Shown here: positions 1-10,935 of the stretch, one piece after another
How positions within the stretch are numbered: the stretch's first letter is position 1
Layout of the letters: each line of letters opens with the position of its first letter
Assembly: GCA_019828595.1 (NCBI GenBank)
Contig: JAHQRK010000004.1
Location: 62,001-126,000, forward strand
Length of the DNA: 64,000 nucleotides
Origin: Aphanomyces cochlioides
Taxonomy: Eukaryota > Oomycota > Saprolegniomycetes > Saprolegniales > Verrucalvaceae
Direction: 5' to 3'
Position numbers and translations under genes: made by a program
Notes under the pieces: model-generated
What the model was told of the DNA's origin: nothing
The model's database searches: none
Seen by the model: only the letters and a program-made list of their open reading frames with translations

Positions 1-280
1 TTGATTCGGTGCTGAAAGAGTCGGTCGAGTCGGAGCTCGGGGTGGATGACTCAGTTGTGGGTTCAGCAGTCGGCTTAAATGTAGAAGCTGGCTCATCGTT
101 GGATGGAACGCATTGCGAGTAGTAGTCGTTTTGAACTTTGCACGTGTAGCCTTCATCACACGCCGTAAGGCCCGTGAAGCCCTGGCCACCGCACTGAGCC
201 CACGCTTGAGCCGTCTGAGCATTGGCGAATTCAGCCACGGAGGCGGCGGCGATGAGAGCAGAAGCAATGGCGAACTTCAT
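1..280 (-). CDS. CBM1 secreted protein, 5' part only (runs off left edge)
   Basis: Reading from the ATG at 280 down to base 1, the frame stays open for 93 codons and leaves the window. It begins with a signal peptide ending near ANAQ (about residue 23), followed by a fungal-type cellulose-binding module with the [11 protein letters not shown] core and the later Cys residues in [13 protein letters not shown], then a Ser/Thr/Pro-rich linker. The first 20 codons are nearly the same as those of the feruloyl esterase at 18376, so the missing part is probably a CE1-like esterase domain. That is inference, since the catalytic region lies outside the window. It points away from the rest of the cluster. 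Confidence 0.8.
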   Translation of the reverse strand, partial: MKFAIASALIAAASVAEFANAQTAQAWAQCGGQGFTGLTACDEGYTCKVQNDYYSQCVPSNDEPASTFKPTAEPTTESSTPSSDSTDSFSTES

Positions 281-679
281 TGTAACTTGCGCTTGGCTGG
301 AGGTAGGCGTCGAAGTCACGGCGATCGAACATGTGCTCAGTGCGCAGCGCTAAGAAGCGCTTGATGGCAGACTTCAAGTCGCTTAAACAACCATCAAACG
401 GGTTTAGCATTGGCGAATACGGGCCAAAGCGAAACAAACGCATCCAAGAGCGTCGCAATTGTGAAATGAACTATCACTTCACCATTAGAGGATTTTCGGA
501 GGGTCGTTTTTCAGATAAAGTTTCACATTCAATCTGAATATAAGCCAATACTTTTTGGATATTTCGGAGATTTTTGCACTTTCAGATGAAAATGTATCTG
601 AAAATTTGCTTTCAAAACCAACCATTTCGGATGGACATATAGAGATGAAACCTATGAGATAGCCATTTGTCAATTAAGC

Positions 680-1639
680 ATGGCCCCGCGACCGCTTCTG
701 ACAAGCGAAGACGTTCTTGCCCTCGCCCAAGAAACATCAAACCAAGGCAATTTCGAGGCGTTTTTGTCCATAATAGAAGTCCTTTTGCAACACAACTGCA
801 TTCGACTGAAAGCACCACGTTCGATCATATCTGTCAACAACTACTTCGACGAGACTATCTGTCAATTAAGCATGGCCCCACGACCGCTTCTGACAAGCGA
901 AGACGTTCTTGCCCTCGCCCAAGAAACATCAAACCAAGGCAATTTCGAGGCGTTTTTGTCCATAATAGAAGTCCTTTTGCAACACAACTGCATTCGACTG
1001 AAAGCACCACGTTCGATCATATCTGTCAACAACTACTTCGACGAGACTATCTGTCAATTAAGCATGGCCCCACGACCGCTTCTGACAAGCGAAGACGTTC
1101 TTGCCCTCGCCCAAGAAACATCAAACCAAGGCAATTTCGAGGCGTTTTTGTCCATAATAGAAGTCCTTTTGCAACACAACTGCATTCGACTGAAAGCACC
1201 ACGTTCGATCATATCTGTCAACAACTACTTCGACGAGACTATCTGTCAATTAAGCATGGCCCCACGACCGCTTCTGACAAGCGAAGACGTTCTTGCCCTC
1301 GCCCAAGAAACATCAAACCAAGGCAATTTCGAGGCGTTTTTGTCCATAATAGAAGTCCTTTTGCAACACAACTGCATTCGACTGAAAGCACCACGTTCGA
1401 TCATATCTGTCAACAACTACTTCGACGAGACTATCTGTCAATTAAGCATGGCCCCACGACCGCTTCTGACAAGCGAAGACGTTCTTGCCCTCGCCCAAGA
1501 AACATCAAACCAAGGCAATTTCGAGGCGTTTTTGTCCATAATAGAAGTCATTTTGCAACACGACTGCATTCGACTGAAAGCACCACGTTCGATCATATCT
1601 GTCAACAACTACTTCGACGAGACTGTCAGTGCCGCATCA
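680..1639 (+). repeat. Five tandem 192-bp repeats inside the transposase gene
   Basis: Units start at 680, 872, 1064, 1256 and 1448, exactly 192 bp apart. Because 192 is a multiple of three, the transposase frame is preserved. A second frame (667-1656) is also open across the array. The first unit differs at one base (GCG for CAC context) and the last at a few, which marks the outer copies as the older ends. Confidence 0.95.
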
Positions 1640-2619
1640 GCGCGACACAACTTTAGATTCTCAATTGATGAACTAAAGCTCTTGGCCGTGAAGTTTACAA
1701 TGGACGAATGGATCACGACGCCGAGTTTAGACAAGGTCCACTCTCTTGAAGCCCTCGCACTTGTGTGCCGCCGTTTAGTGGAACCCTCGCGCCTCTTTAC
1801 CGTTGCAAACGAGTTCGGCCGGTCCATAGAAGCTTGTTCACGAATCATCCGCAAGACGATTGCAGTGCTACACAGCCGCTTTGCTTCATTGCTCTATATA
1901 CACCCATCTCTCTGGACTCGCCGTCGAGCTACAAATATTGACTGAATAAACTAAACTCTTCTCTAGACATGTATGGTTTAGCGATTGCCACGAAATCGGA
2001 GCTCCCTGGCATGAAATCATGTGTCGGCTTTGTTGACGGAACAAAGCAGTTTGTAAGTCGTCCAAGCGCAAGGGCAATTCCCATGCCCAACGAAAATTTG
2101 CAGCTTTCGATCTACAATGGCCATCCCAGACGGCACGGCTTCAATTGGCAAGCTATCACGACGCCTGATGGTCTGATCATTAGCATGTTTGGACCCGTCG
2201 AGGGTCGCATGCACGTCTCTACTGTTCTGGCTATGAGCCGAGTTTTGGGCTGGATGGAGTCAACGGAGCTGAAAAGCTATTGCATCTATGGCGACCCCGC
2301 CTACGGGTGCATGCAATGCATTGCAAGCCCGTTCCCAAAAGCGAGACCAGGTTCCAATGAGGCAGAGTTCAATTCAAGAATGAGTTCTGTACGCGAATCT
2401 GTCGAGTGGAGTTTTCATATCTTGAAAAGTTTATGGGCATTTCTTGACTGGGACAAGAAACTCATGGTGAAAAAGACTCCTGTAGGACAATTGTGGCTTG
2501 TTGCTACATTGCTGACAAACTACCATACTTGCATGAAGCCTGAAGGCAATCAAGTGTTCATGTACTTTGGACTTTCTCCACCGAAGCTTGACGAGTACTT
2601 CTGTCATGACCAGTTTTAA
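680..2619 (+). CDS. PIF/Harbinger transposase (DDE_Tnp_4-like) with tandemly repeated N-terminus
   Basis: The gene is a DDE nuclease that would move its own element. Two frames join cleanly through a 44-bp GT-AG intron at 1923-1966 (exons 680-1922 and 1967-2619), giving 631 codons with no stop. The C-terminal half shows the expected catalytic blocks: VGFVDGTKQ (first Asp), YGDPAYG (second Asp) and RESVEWSFHILK (Glu). The first 320 residues are five copies of a 64-residue unit beginning MAPRPLLTSEDV, in which copies 2-4 look identical. Each unit begins with ATG, so a shorter product could start at 1448. The intact frame suggests recent activity, but the partner ORF of the element is broken. 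Confidence 0.8.
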
Positions 2620-2919
2620 ATGACCTCGAATACATCCTAAATGTGATAGTTAGGGATTTTCAATACGAATATATACATAAAAAGTGTCCAATAAGGTGAT
2701 TCACACCCTAGCTTTGCCTAAATGTGAAAAAAATGCGAAAATGACTATCATTCTGTGCTTCAGGACATTGATATTTTTTTTAACAATCCTCCAATCAGGA
2801 AATTGAATCCTACGATAGCATAGTTTTGGGACAAATATCCTTATTCAAATCCTTAATCAAACTTAATCTAGGAATATAAAACCTTAGCAAAGAATGTTGG
2901 CTGTATTGAATAATTTTAT

Positions 2920-3642
2920 TCAAGACGACGTCTTTGTCAAGGTACTCAGCAAAGCAAGGAGAACTTGTTGATTCTCCTGAAAGCGCTGTGCATTTTCCAT
3001 CGCTTGATCCTTCAGAAACTCGAGCATGGCTTTGTTTGCTGCTGCGGCTTCCTCTTCTCGTTGCATTTTGGCTTCAACACTTTCTTTCACGACTGCCACT
3101 AGCTTAGAGATGGCGTCAGCCTTGCTTGGAGAAACCTTCCGCTTCTTTTTTTCGCCAACCGAGGCAAGTTCACCCATTGCCATTCGTCGAAGAATCTAGC
3201 CAGAGTTTTCGATCCCTTCTTGTTTCTTCTTGTCGGCTTCCGCTAGGACTTGTTTGACTTCTTTGAAGTCATGCATTCTCTGTTTGATGTCACCGAGCAT
3301 CATTTCGCGCTCTTCATACTGTTCAGGTACACCAGACTTTCATAGCGACGCCATCTCATTTGTATTGAACGAGTCGAGCAGAAGTTTGAAGCGCGTTTTG
3401 AGGGCTGGCCCCTTCTTTCCGCGCAATCCAAAGCCACTTGTCTTGGCGCATCCAGCGGCAATTTCGTCCCACGCGGACATGATTTTCTTGTGGCTCGCTT
3501 CCCATGGACAAACATAGGCTATCTGGGTAAACAATATGATGTCGTCGCAGCAGGCAAACTTTGAGCGGGTTGTTTGGTTGGCCTCATCTTCGTGAACATC
3601 GCTGACTGATGGTGCAGTCATCTCTGGGACTTGGTGGTCCAT
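2920..3642 (-). pseudogene. Myb/SANT-like second ORF of the PIF element, two in-frame stops
   Basis: One continuous frame runs from the ATG at 3642 to the stop at 2920 (240 codons) but is interrupted by TGA near 3344 and TAG near 3196. The N-terminal third has the trihelix/Myb-like spacing (CPWEASHKKIMSAWDEIAA, then ALKTRFKLLLDSFN), and the C-terminal part is a charged coiled coil (KMQREEEAAAANKAMLEF) after a KKKRKV-like basic stretch. This arrangement matches the DNA-binding partner protein encoded beside PIF/Harbinger transposases. Both stops can be explained by single C-to-T changes (CGA to TGA, CAG to TAG). Confidence 0.6.
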
Positions 3643-3899
3643 GTTAGCTTATTGAGAAGTAGAAAACTCGCGCCAAGCTGACAAAAAGGCAGCCAATCAT
3701 TGCGTTTAATGTTATCTGAAAGCGCGCCTTTCAGTTCAGATACAGACCTCTCTATCTCAAAATCTCGAGCTGGCCAAATGAACGTAAGAACGGGTTTTGG
3801 CAGGTAGCATAAAATTATAGAGGTTTTTCGTTCTATCTCTACTGAAAGTGCTCTCCGAAAATCCTCTATTGAGAGGCTCAAGGATGCCAACTCAGATCG

Positions 3900-4206
3900 A
3901 GCACAAAAGATGCGCGCGGAGACAAGGCGCCAATCTGTTTTGGTCCAGTGGAATGAGTTAATTGAACTCAACGGCTTCTGGCAGTTGCCACGGTCGTCGA
4001 ATGCAATGAACCCAGTCCACTGGACTGAACGTTCTTGGCCGTTCTTGGCGCCTTGTCTTCGCGCGCATCTTTTGTGTTCACATTGGTGGAAAAGGATTTC
4101 ACATTGAAGGCAAAATTCTGACTGGTGTTTGTGTTCACATTGGTGGAAAAGGATTTCACATTGAAGGCAAAATTCTGATTGCACTGCAGTCAGAATTTTG
4201 ACTGCG
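3900..4206. repeat. Imperfect fold-back and 57-bp direct duplication
   Basis: About 30 bases at 3902-3932 (ACAAAAGATGCGCGCGGAGA...) recur inverted at 4046-4077. A unit starting GTGTTCACATTGGTGG is present at 4074 and again at 4131 (period 57). A short palindrome around CAGTCAGAATTTTGACTG follows at 4189-4206. The stretch abuts the right end of the PIF element and looks like small repeat debris. Confidence 0.7.
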
Positions 4207-5150
4207 TCAGGGTGAAGATTTGGGTGGTGCTTGTCGGGAAGTTGTCCTGTTGTCATCTTGTCTGTCCCCCTCGCTTAATTAAATTCAAAATTTACTTTAT
4301 CAAGTGTTGTCAAGATTAAATGGTAAACTTAATCGAAATAAGTTTACTATTCTATTTAATTTACTTTATCGAAGTAATAGTCGGGCTAAATAGCTATTGA
4401 ACTAATTTTTAAAATAGCTATATTGTTTGAGCAGGAGTCAGCACAGCCATCTGATCTCATTTGGTTTTTGGTGCACCCGCAAGCTGCAGGTGCGTCCGGT
4501 CGGTGGAAACTCGTGATTTTCCACACGCGACTAGTACTGTAGACTAACGTTATTAGGGCTGTTCTCGTTAAATTCACTGTTTGTGATTGCACTGGAGGTT
4601 GTGATAGGTTGCTTCAAGCAATAATCTAACACTAGTGTCTTTACATTCCTTGAAGGGTGATAATCGAGCTTACAGAGCTGTCGTACAGAAGTCGAGTTTG
4701 TGAGGTTTATTCTGCTCTACGCTGTGCTGCTTTGCTACTTGTGCCCTTTGGTTTTTGTGTGCCTGCGCCTGTGGATCTCTTTGGTGTCGAAACATCGCCG
4801 ATTCTAAAAATATTAATTTTAACGGTTCAATTGTGGAAACAAAATATAGTTTATCATGGGTAAGAACAAATATACATTTTAGAAGGATATAAATATCTAC
4901 TTTTAGACCCCTATTCAGAGAAAGAAAGCGGGCTTTGACTGTGACTTGCATACAACTTCATGTCAACCAATGTCCTCTATTTACAGGTTATATATTGTGA
5001 TTTCCGTCCAAATTTGCCAATTTCAGGCGATATTTCCAATCGCCTGCAAATCGACCAGACTATATGATTGGCTAAAAATAATTTTACTTTCAATTGATTG
5101 GCTGAAAACTAACCTAAGTTTGTGTGAAAAAATGCTGGGGGTGGCACTTA
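4207..5150. other. Intergenic, no gene seen
   Basis: AT-rich sequence between the PIF element and the left palindrome arm. ORFs here are short and show no recognisable protein features. Near 5000-5100 several GATTGGCT-type stretches resemble sequence inside the palindrome arms. Confidence 0.6.
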
Positions 5151-6929
5151 ATCTCTATGACACTGAATGACTTCGCAGGGCGACGTCATCTCGTAGAGCA
5201 TTCCACATTACTCAGCGTTGTTCACGTTGAGCGGAGAGGTCACTGGCCTCGCCAGCGCAGCGTCAATGCTTCATCGATTTCGTGTCCCGTCCCGATCACG
5301 ACTTCTACAAAAAGTCAAAATAACCTTCTAAAATTGATATTTGCATTATATTTCAGAGGTCTGGCGATTCGGCGATTGATTCAACCAATCGCCGGAGGAA
5401 AATTTGAGTAGTTCACACAATATCATGGTACATATAAAATCACTCTGTATTTGTTAGTCCTCAGGAGACTGCGCCAAAGCGTAAGCGGTCTTCAATAGTG
5501 AGATGGGCTGGAAATGTATCGATTTTTTTAATCGATTTCCAAATCTCGCAGCCAATCAGAATCGAGTATTTAACTAATTCACGCAAAACACACCCAAACA
5601 CACCCTAACTCACATACAATTAATTTGGCCAATATTCGGTTGAACTTGGCTCAGAATGGTCAAATCGATTTGGAAATGCATTTGATTTTTGGTCAAAAAT
5701 ACAAATTAGACTGAAATTGACAATACTCTCTCTGTATGTAATAAATTTAGCTGTTGTCCCTACCATACAAATCATTGTATAGCCACAAATCTAGTATGGC
5801 TAGTTGTTCTACTAGCTTCTTTGCGTTTGCTTTGGACCGAGAGAGCACAAACGACTTGAAGCTTTGTGACGATTCCTTTGGACATATAAGGAACGCTAGA
5901 AAATTCAACATTGTAGTGGAAGCTAAAGAAACTTTGGACTATTTGGATAAACCCTGTATTGATATCATGGAAGAGTATAATGCTCAGCATACATGAAGTG
6001 GCAATCAAGCAGGGTCGCTCGTGTTTATCTTACTCCGGGTTGCGAGAGGGAATTTCATTCGACTCATTAGAAGTTGATATGCACCCCTAGCTCCAGCGTA
6101 TTTAGCGTGCATTTTCTTGGCGGTTAAAGCGCTTTATATTGCTGGCAATTCACAGGTTTGCCCGATCAGATTGAATGGTCTGTATGGATGTGACCCCATA
6201 GTGCGCTTGAGAAGAGACATTCCACACAGTTTGCATGGAGTCTCCATTGCATCATTTGGATTTATATGATCGGTCGCTGTAAACTGTTTCGTTATCAATG
6301 GGTAAGTATTATTTTATACATTATATACATATAAGGAGTCTAATCTGGGATGAAATTGAACTTTTCTATATTATTTTGTACGGTTTATAAAGTATAAATT
6401 CTAGCAGGAACTTTGCACTGGTGGGTCAAGTTCAGCTTTATATTCAGTGTCGAATGTGGATTGCCAAAGCCACGGCAGTTCTTTGGAAGATAGCAAAGTC
6501 GTTCTTGAAGTACCTATCACGGAGAGAACCTCGACGAGATAGCTCGCAATCCACTTGCTATCAGCACCCAAGAACTAATAAACTACACCAAGAAATCAAA
6601 GTGTAAAGCCGCCGGTCGTTGTTGGCGTATTATAGAGCTCGACAAGAGTGAAGCATTGGGTACGCGCCATTTTCCTCAGCAATTTCCATGTACTATAGTT
6701 TATAATAATTACGACAGTCCTTTGAACGTGGAAGTTAGAGTTCCTCGTGGCAGTCTGTGTTCTCTTTCGTTTCACAGTTGAGAACAGATTTCCCCCCATT
6801 TCTTTCGTTTTCACGAACGACTGCGTCCATCACGTTCTTTTGCAATCTTCATCGTATCACTGGCTGCCATTGGCCGCAACATTAGTCGCAATTTGCAGTG
6901 ACTGCACACTCGTCGTTTTGGGGGCTGTG
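5151..6929 (+). repeat. Left arm of a large inverted repeat (1,779 bp)
   Basis: Every landmark pairs with the right arm by the rule position + partner = 18801, with no indel seen: start 5151/13650, ORF 5754-5996/12805-13047, ORF 6421-6606/12195-12380, end 6929/11872. The arms look identical wherever they were compared. Inside is an 80-codon ORF (5754-5996) that I do not recognise, present identically in both arms, and a Cys-containing stretch near 6220 that could be a zinc-finger remnant. Part of the arm (about 5530-5720) is also related to 41670-41840. Confidence 0.95.
5754..5996 (+). CDS. Unrecognised 80-aa ORF in the palindrome arm (left copy)
   Basis: This ORF is duplicated without change in the right arm. 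It begins MSLPYKSLYSHKSSMAS and ends DIMEEYNAQHT. No signal peptide, membrane span or known motif is evident. The perfect match between copies reflects the age of the duplication and does not show that a protein is made. It may be part of a mobile-element coding region. Confidence 0.2.
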   Translation: MSLPYKSLYSHKSSMASCSTSFFAFALDRESTNDLKLCDDSFGHIRNARKFNIVVEAKETLDYLDKPCIDIMEEYNAQHT

Positions 6930-7038
6930 CGTTGACACTCAAGCTGCAGAACACTCTGAGATACATTTGTAACACACACAGCGGGAAGATAAGCATGTTG
7001 ACGAGCAGCTCGAGATGTCCAAGCACCACCAACTCAGT

Positions 7039-7215
7039 ATGACGGCTGCCAAGCTACCAACGCTCCTGAACACCAAGACTGTCTACAGGTGCAAAGCTGG
7101 CTACCCTGTTCAATTGTACGCCCACACTGGTGACCATGTCGCTGACCCCAAGGACGCTGGTCAATCCAAGAGCTGGGCTCCTGCTGACGTCTGGTCCTTC
7201 TTCTCTCAATTCTAG
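7039..7215 (+). pseudogene. C-terminal relic of a CBM1-feruloyl esterase
   Basis: The last ~55 codons of the esterase family are present immediately inside the left palindrome arm: [26 protein letters not shown] and WAPADVWSFFSQF, then a stop. The catalytic Ser and Asp regions are absent. It shares GDHVADP and the WSFFSQF* ending with the relic at 10936-11443, so these two probably descend from one copy distinct from the intact gene between them. Confidence 0.85.
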
Positions 7216-7657
7216 AAGAGTAAGCGCGTATTTCGATCTGAACTTTGAGTTATCACTGTCAACAATCGTCAGCATATCCAGAGACGTGGTCACTTGACGA
7301 TATCTTCGGGATAATCATACAAATGCCCTTGGAGCAGGCATCCCCATCCCTAAAAATTATTCACTGATTGGAGGATAACCAAGACGGCATGCGGGGTGGG
7401 GACAATGAAACTAACGGTTGTTGGTTCTACGTACGGAGAGCATCGGAATGAGGAAGGCATTTTCACTGCATTTCCTCATCCCAAAGAGCTTCTAGGGATG
7501 AGGACACCCCCGTTAAAAATGCTCCACGATGCCCAGGTATATTCGTTCCAAGTGGGTGGTTCGAGCCAGATGATGAGACTCGAAATAACATTCTCATCCT
7601 CTTCCATGGTAGAGGTACCGCATAGAGCGTCAGAGGAGCAACTGGCGAAATGACATT
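7216..7657. other. Intergenic, presumed 5' region of the next gene
   Basis: No recognisable coding feature; an 85-codon ORF at 7396 has no family resemblance. Confidence 0.5.
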
Positions 7658-7685
7658 TTTCATTCGGCTCGGTCCAGCAAAAGCA
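7658..7685 (+). promoter_or_regulatory. Possible initiator / shared 5' leader
   Basis: TTTCATTCGGCTCGGTCCAG lies 10-35 bases before the ATG at 7694. It resembles the oomycete initiator element (TCATTY type) and matches the leader of the pseudogene at 15995 (TTCATTTGGCTCGGCCAAGC) and, more weakly, that of the gene at 18376. Confidence 0.4.
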
Positions 7686-7693
7686 GCACCGCC

Positions 7694-8728
7694 ATGAAGT
7701 TTGCTTGTGTTGTTCTAGTAGCTGCCATTGTGGCGGAACTCGCCAAGGCGCAATCGGCGGGTCCTTGGGCTCGATGCGGTGGTCAAGGCTTCACCGGATC
7801 CACGGTGTGCCCTCAAGGCTTTACTTGCACTGCTCAAAACACTTGGTACTCGCTATGCCTTCCATCGAATTCCGGACTCACTCCATCTTCTGCCCCGACT
7901 GCCAATCCTTCGACTCCTCCAAGCTCGTCGAGCACTCCTCCAAGTCCACCTTCGAGCGGTGGAAAGAAGTCTGCTGGCTGTGGCAAAGCTGCTGGAATCA
8001 CGTCAGGAACTTACTCCGTCACCGTCAATGGCAAGGCTCGCCAATTTATCCTCCGCGTCCCTCAGAGCTACAACCCTGACACCGCCTACAAGTTCATCTT
8101 TGCACTTCACTGGCTCGGCGGCTCTATGAGCCAGGCACAAGCGATTGAAGGCGGATTCTATGGTCTCCAAGCTCTTGCCAAGGAAACAGCGATCTTTGTC
8201 GCCCCTGACGGTCTCAATCGAGCTTGGGCCAACATCCTTGGCGAAGATGTCCTCTTGATGGATGCCATCATGGAAAAGATTGAATCCAATCTCTGCGTTG
8301 ACACGACTCAGCGTTTCTCCACGGGCTTTAGCTACGGTGCAGCCATGAGCTATGCTCTTGCTTGTGCTCGTCCTGACAAGTTCCGCGCCGTTGCTTTGTA
8401 CGCTGGTGCCCAAGTCAGCGGTTGTGCTGGTGGCTCGAAGCCCATTGCCTTCTGGTCGACCCACGGAATCGCTGACAATGTCCTCCCTATTTCCATGGGG
8501 CGTGCTCTCCGCGATCATTTCCTGCAAGTCAATGGATGCGAGGCGAAGAATGCTCCCGAGCCGGTCATCGGTCAACCCCACACCAAGACTGTGTACACAT
8601 GCAAGGCTGGCTACCCTGTGCAATACTACGCTCACACCGGAGGCCACGTCGCTGACCCCAGGGACCCAGGGCAGTTTCAAAGCTGGGCTCCTGCTGAAGT
8701 CTGGGCGTTCTTCTCTCAATTCTCCTAA
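7694..8728 (+). CDS. Secreted CBM1-feruloyl esterase (CE1-like), intact
   Basis: A 344-residue secreted enzyme predicted to release ferulate or related esters from arabinoxylan. Signal peptide 1-19 (cleavage after AKA), CBM1 about 20-57 ([13 protein letters not shown] with four Cys), a Ser/Pro linker to about 90, then the esterase domain starting SAGCGK. The LHWLGGSM block, the nucleophile elbow GFSYG (Ser213), Asp261 in HGIADNVLPI and His318 in TGGHVAD make a plausible catalytic triad. It resembles type-C/D fungal feruloyl esterases and, more distantly, PHB depolymerases. The ATG is followed directly by the signal peptide. The gene lies in the spacer of the large palindrome and shows no lesion. 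The exact substrate is inferred from family and neighbours. Confidence 0.9.
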   Translation: MKFACVVLVAAIVAELAKAQSAGPWARCGGQGFTGSTVCPQGFTCTAQNTWYSLCLPSNSGLTPSSAPTANPSTPPSSSSTPPSPPSSGGKKSAGCGKAAGITSGTYSVTVNGKARQFILRVPQSYNPDTAYKFIFALHWLGGSMSQAQAIEGGFYGLQALAKETAIFVAPDGLNRAWANILGEDVLLMDAIMEKIESNLCVDTTQRFSTGFSYGAAMSYALACARPDKFRAVALYAGAQVSGCAGGSKPIAFWSTHGIADNVLPISMGRALRDHFLQVNGCEAKNAPEPVIGQPHTKTVYTCKAGYPVQYYAHTGGHVADPRDPGQFQSWAPAEVWAFFSQFS

Positions 8729-9294
8729 ACTGAATCTGCCATTGTCCTCTCAGTGAGCTTACTAATCGAATACTCATTCTTGTTGTCCAAATATCCTACC
8801 GCGTTACTCGTCCAGAGGTCACGTTGGACATGTGAAGCAAGTTCCGTCATCGGCGATGCGCTTCAACTAAAATTGCTTTGTTTTGCTGGCACGCTCGCGC
8901 CAGTGTGAGTATTTCCTATAGTGACTAAGGCTTCAAGTTGCGTTGTGGAAATAAGTGTGCTGTTAGTTGTCCTCCTATTGAAGGCTGGTCAATATTCACT
9001 TAATATTCCTAGCCTGTGACCCACGGCCTCTTGTTTTTCTTGTATATAACCTTGTCATTGCAACGTCTACGATGGAGAAATATCTGTGTTGATAGCTGCG
9101 GTGATACTTCAATTGTGGCTTGGGAAGTCGCCTCCACCTCGCTGCCACCCCAATTAGTCCCATGATCAATCGATTTAGATCTCTGTTTAATTTATACTCA
9201 CGGCAGACGACAGGGGCTGAACAATTGGCCGTGCCTGCCCGAAAACTGCCCGAAAACAAAGCACGCCGAGCGAATCGCCAATATGTACCGTGGA
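8729..9294. other. Intergenic, nothing recognised
   Basis: 3' region of the esterase and left flank of the Tc1 element; no supported feature. Confidence 0.5.
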
Positions 9295-10719
9295 TACAGT
9301 ACTGGACATGGAAGGTAGGTACAGTCGAATTTCCCTCATAAAAATCGAAATTTCATCCAATCGAAATGATTCGAACGATATATTTAACGAATGAAAGAGA
9401 CGAACACGATGATGTTTTTAAATGTATGAGAAGTTGACTTGGTGATGAGAAATTCAAATAATAATGAAATGAGTGGACCTCGCCCTGGTCAGGTGAGAAA
9501 GGTACACTTGGAGATTTTGCAACAAAACAAAGAAATCAACTGCTTCTCTTGTCTGGTAAGCTCATGGCCATGAATGATAGACCTCATTTAACTACAGAAC
9601 CATGCCAAGAGGTCAACTGCTCACTGAAGAGCAGCGAGGTTCGATCTTGGCCTTTCGAAAGGCAAAGTGGTCGATCCGACAGATCGCCAAGGAACTATTC
9701 CTATCGAAAGGTGCTGTCTGTGGCTTTTTGAAGTCACCGGAGACTTATGGAACTGCTATTCGACCAGGTGGGTCGTCCATTCTCGATGAGAGGGACAAAA
9801 GACATGTTCTGTTTGAAGACAAAAGACATGTTCTGTTTGAAGCATCAAAAGGAAAATCAAGTTCAAGTAGGATTCAATATGACTTAAAGCTGAATGTTTC
9901 ATCAAGAACTATTTGTCGAGTCATTAATAAGTCGAAACGTTTCAAGTACAAGAAACACAAATCCTCCCCTTGCTTAACCAAGGCCCACAAAGATGCACGA
10001 GTGGAATGGGCAACATCCCACGTTGACCTTGGCCTTGGTTGGAACAATGTTGTCTTTTCTGACGAAAAGAAGTTCAACCTAGATGGCCTAGACGGCCTAC
10101 AATACTATTGGCACGACCTCCGAAAGGAGGAACAGTCAATTTTTAGCCGTCGAAACGGCGGTGGTAGTGTCATGGTGTGGGCAGGAATGCCCAGCCAAGG
10201 TTGCACTGAGGTTGCTCTTCTCTCTGGGCGTCAAGATTCAAGTGCCTACTGTGACACGATTGCCAACTTTCTGATGCCTTTTGTCTTGAAGTTTTGTTTT
10301 TGAAGTTTATGCGAATGGAAGGCAATTTTCAAGTGTAGGCGAGTTAAAAGCCGAAATTTTGAAGCAATGGGAAACCATTGATCATGAAGTCATTTTGAAG
10401 CTCATTGCATCGATGAAATCGCGTTGTATCAAGGTGTTCCAAGCCAAAGGATCTTTAACAAAGTATTAGAACTTAAAACGATGAATAAAAGCTTTGATAT
10501 CGTTCCTTTTGTTCGAGTGTACCATTCTTTCCTGTCCAACATTTTTCATGAAATTCACCATTTTTGTCTATATTTCGACTTGTACTGGGCATTTCACGTT
10601 GTGAAGTGCATTGATAATTTTGTCTTGTCATGCTCTTTCGGCTGTCCATCAGTTCGATATGACATCAACGGGAGATGATGAAAAATCGACTGTATCTATG
10701 TTCCATGTCCAGCACTGTA
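9295..10719 (+). mobile_element. Tc1/mariner-type element, non-autonomous
   Basis: About 45-bp inverted ends: TACAGTACTGGACATGGAA at 9295 and its inverted match ending at 10719, each containing an inner TACAGTCGA block at 9320 and 10694. The ends are TA-bounded as expected for Tc1/mariner. The element carries a decayed transposase and is inserted in the palindrome spacer. Confidence 0.75.
9602..10469 (+). pseudogene. Tc1-like transposase with internal deletion
   Basis: The N-terminal helix-turn-helix (RGQLLTEEQRGSILAFRKAK, then SIRQIAKELFLSK) and the first catalytic Asp (VFSDEKKFNLDG) are present. The frame then ends at 10303. The C-terminus resumes in another frame (VYANGRQFSSVGELKAEIL) up to 10469. 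The segment that would hold the second Asp and the Glu is missing, judging from the related transposase at 13765. A 24-bp tandem duplication (KRHVLFED twice) lies near 9795-9842. The product cannot be catalytic. Confidence 0.85.
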
Positions 10720-10935
10720 TTTCCACGAGATAAACAACCCCCTTGTTCGGACAACGTGATATACATCCATTGTGTCTAAACACGTTAACACACAGAACGC
10801 TTGTATTTGATGAACCACTCGAATTGAAAGGCGCTTTCAAACCTTGGTCAAGCCACTTTGGCACATAAATTGGGTCCACGCTGTCGTTGTACAGTTTGTT
10901 GGGAACTTGGCTCTAAAATATTGAGTTTTACGTCA

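Larger units (their letters stand above)
485..3869 (+). mobile_element. PIF/Harbinger DNA transposon
   Basis: Inverted termini are visible: GAGGATTTTCGGAG at 488-501 and its reverse complement at 3853-3866. Subterminal CAGATA-type repeats lie just inside both ends (about 510-600 and 3705-3745). The left flank is TTA, the usual PIF target, but the right flank is TAT, so the duplication is imperfect. The element carries a transposase on the + strand and a Myb/SANT-like second ORF on the - strand, which is the standard two-gene PIF layout. Confidence 0.75.

Noticed and set aside
667..1656. 329-codon second frame across the 192-bp array
   Set aside because: Open only because the repeat unit length is a multiple of three and the unit lacks stops in that frame; it ends as soon as the array ends.
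3618..4256. 212-codon ORF on the - strand right of the PIF element
   Set aside because: It runs through the element terminus and the 57-bp duplication; the repeated QSEFCLQCEILFHQC is just the duplicated DNA.
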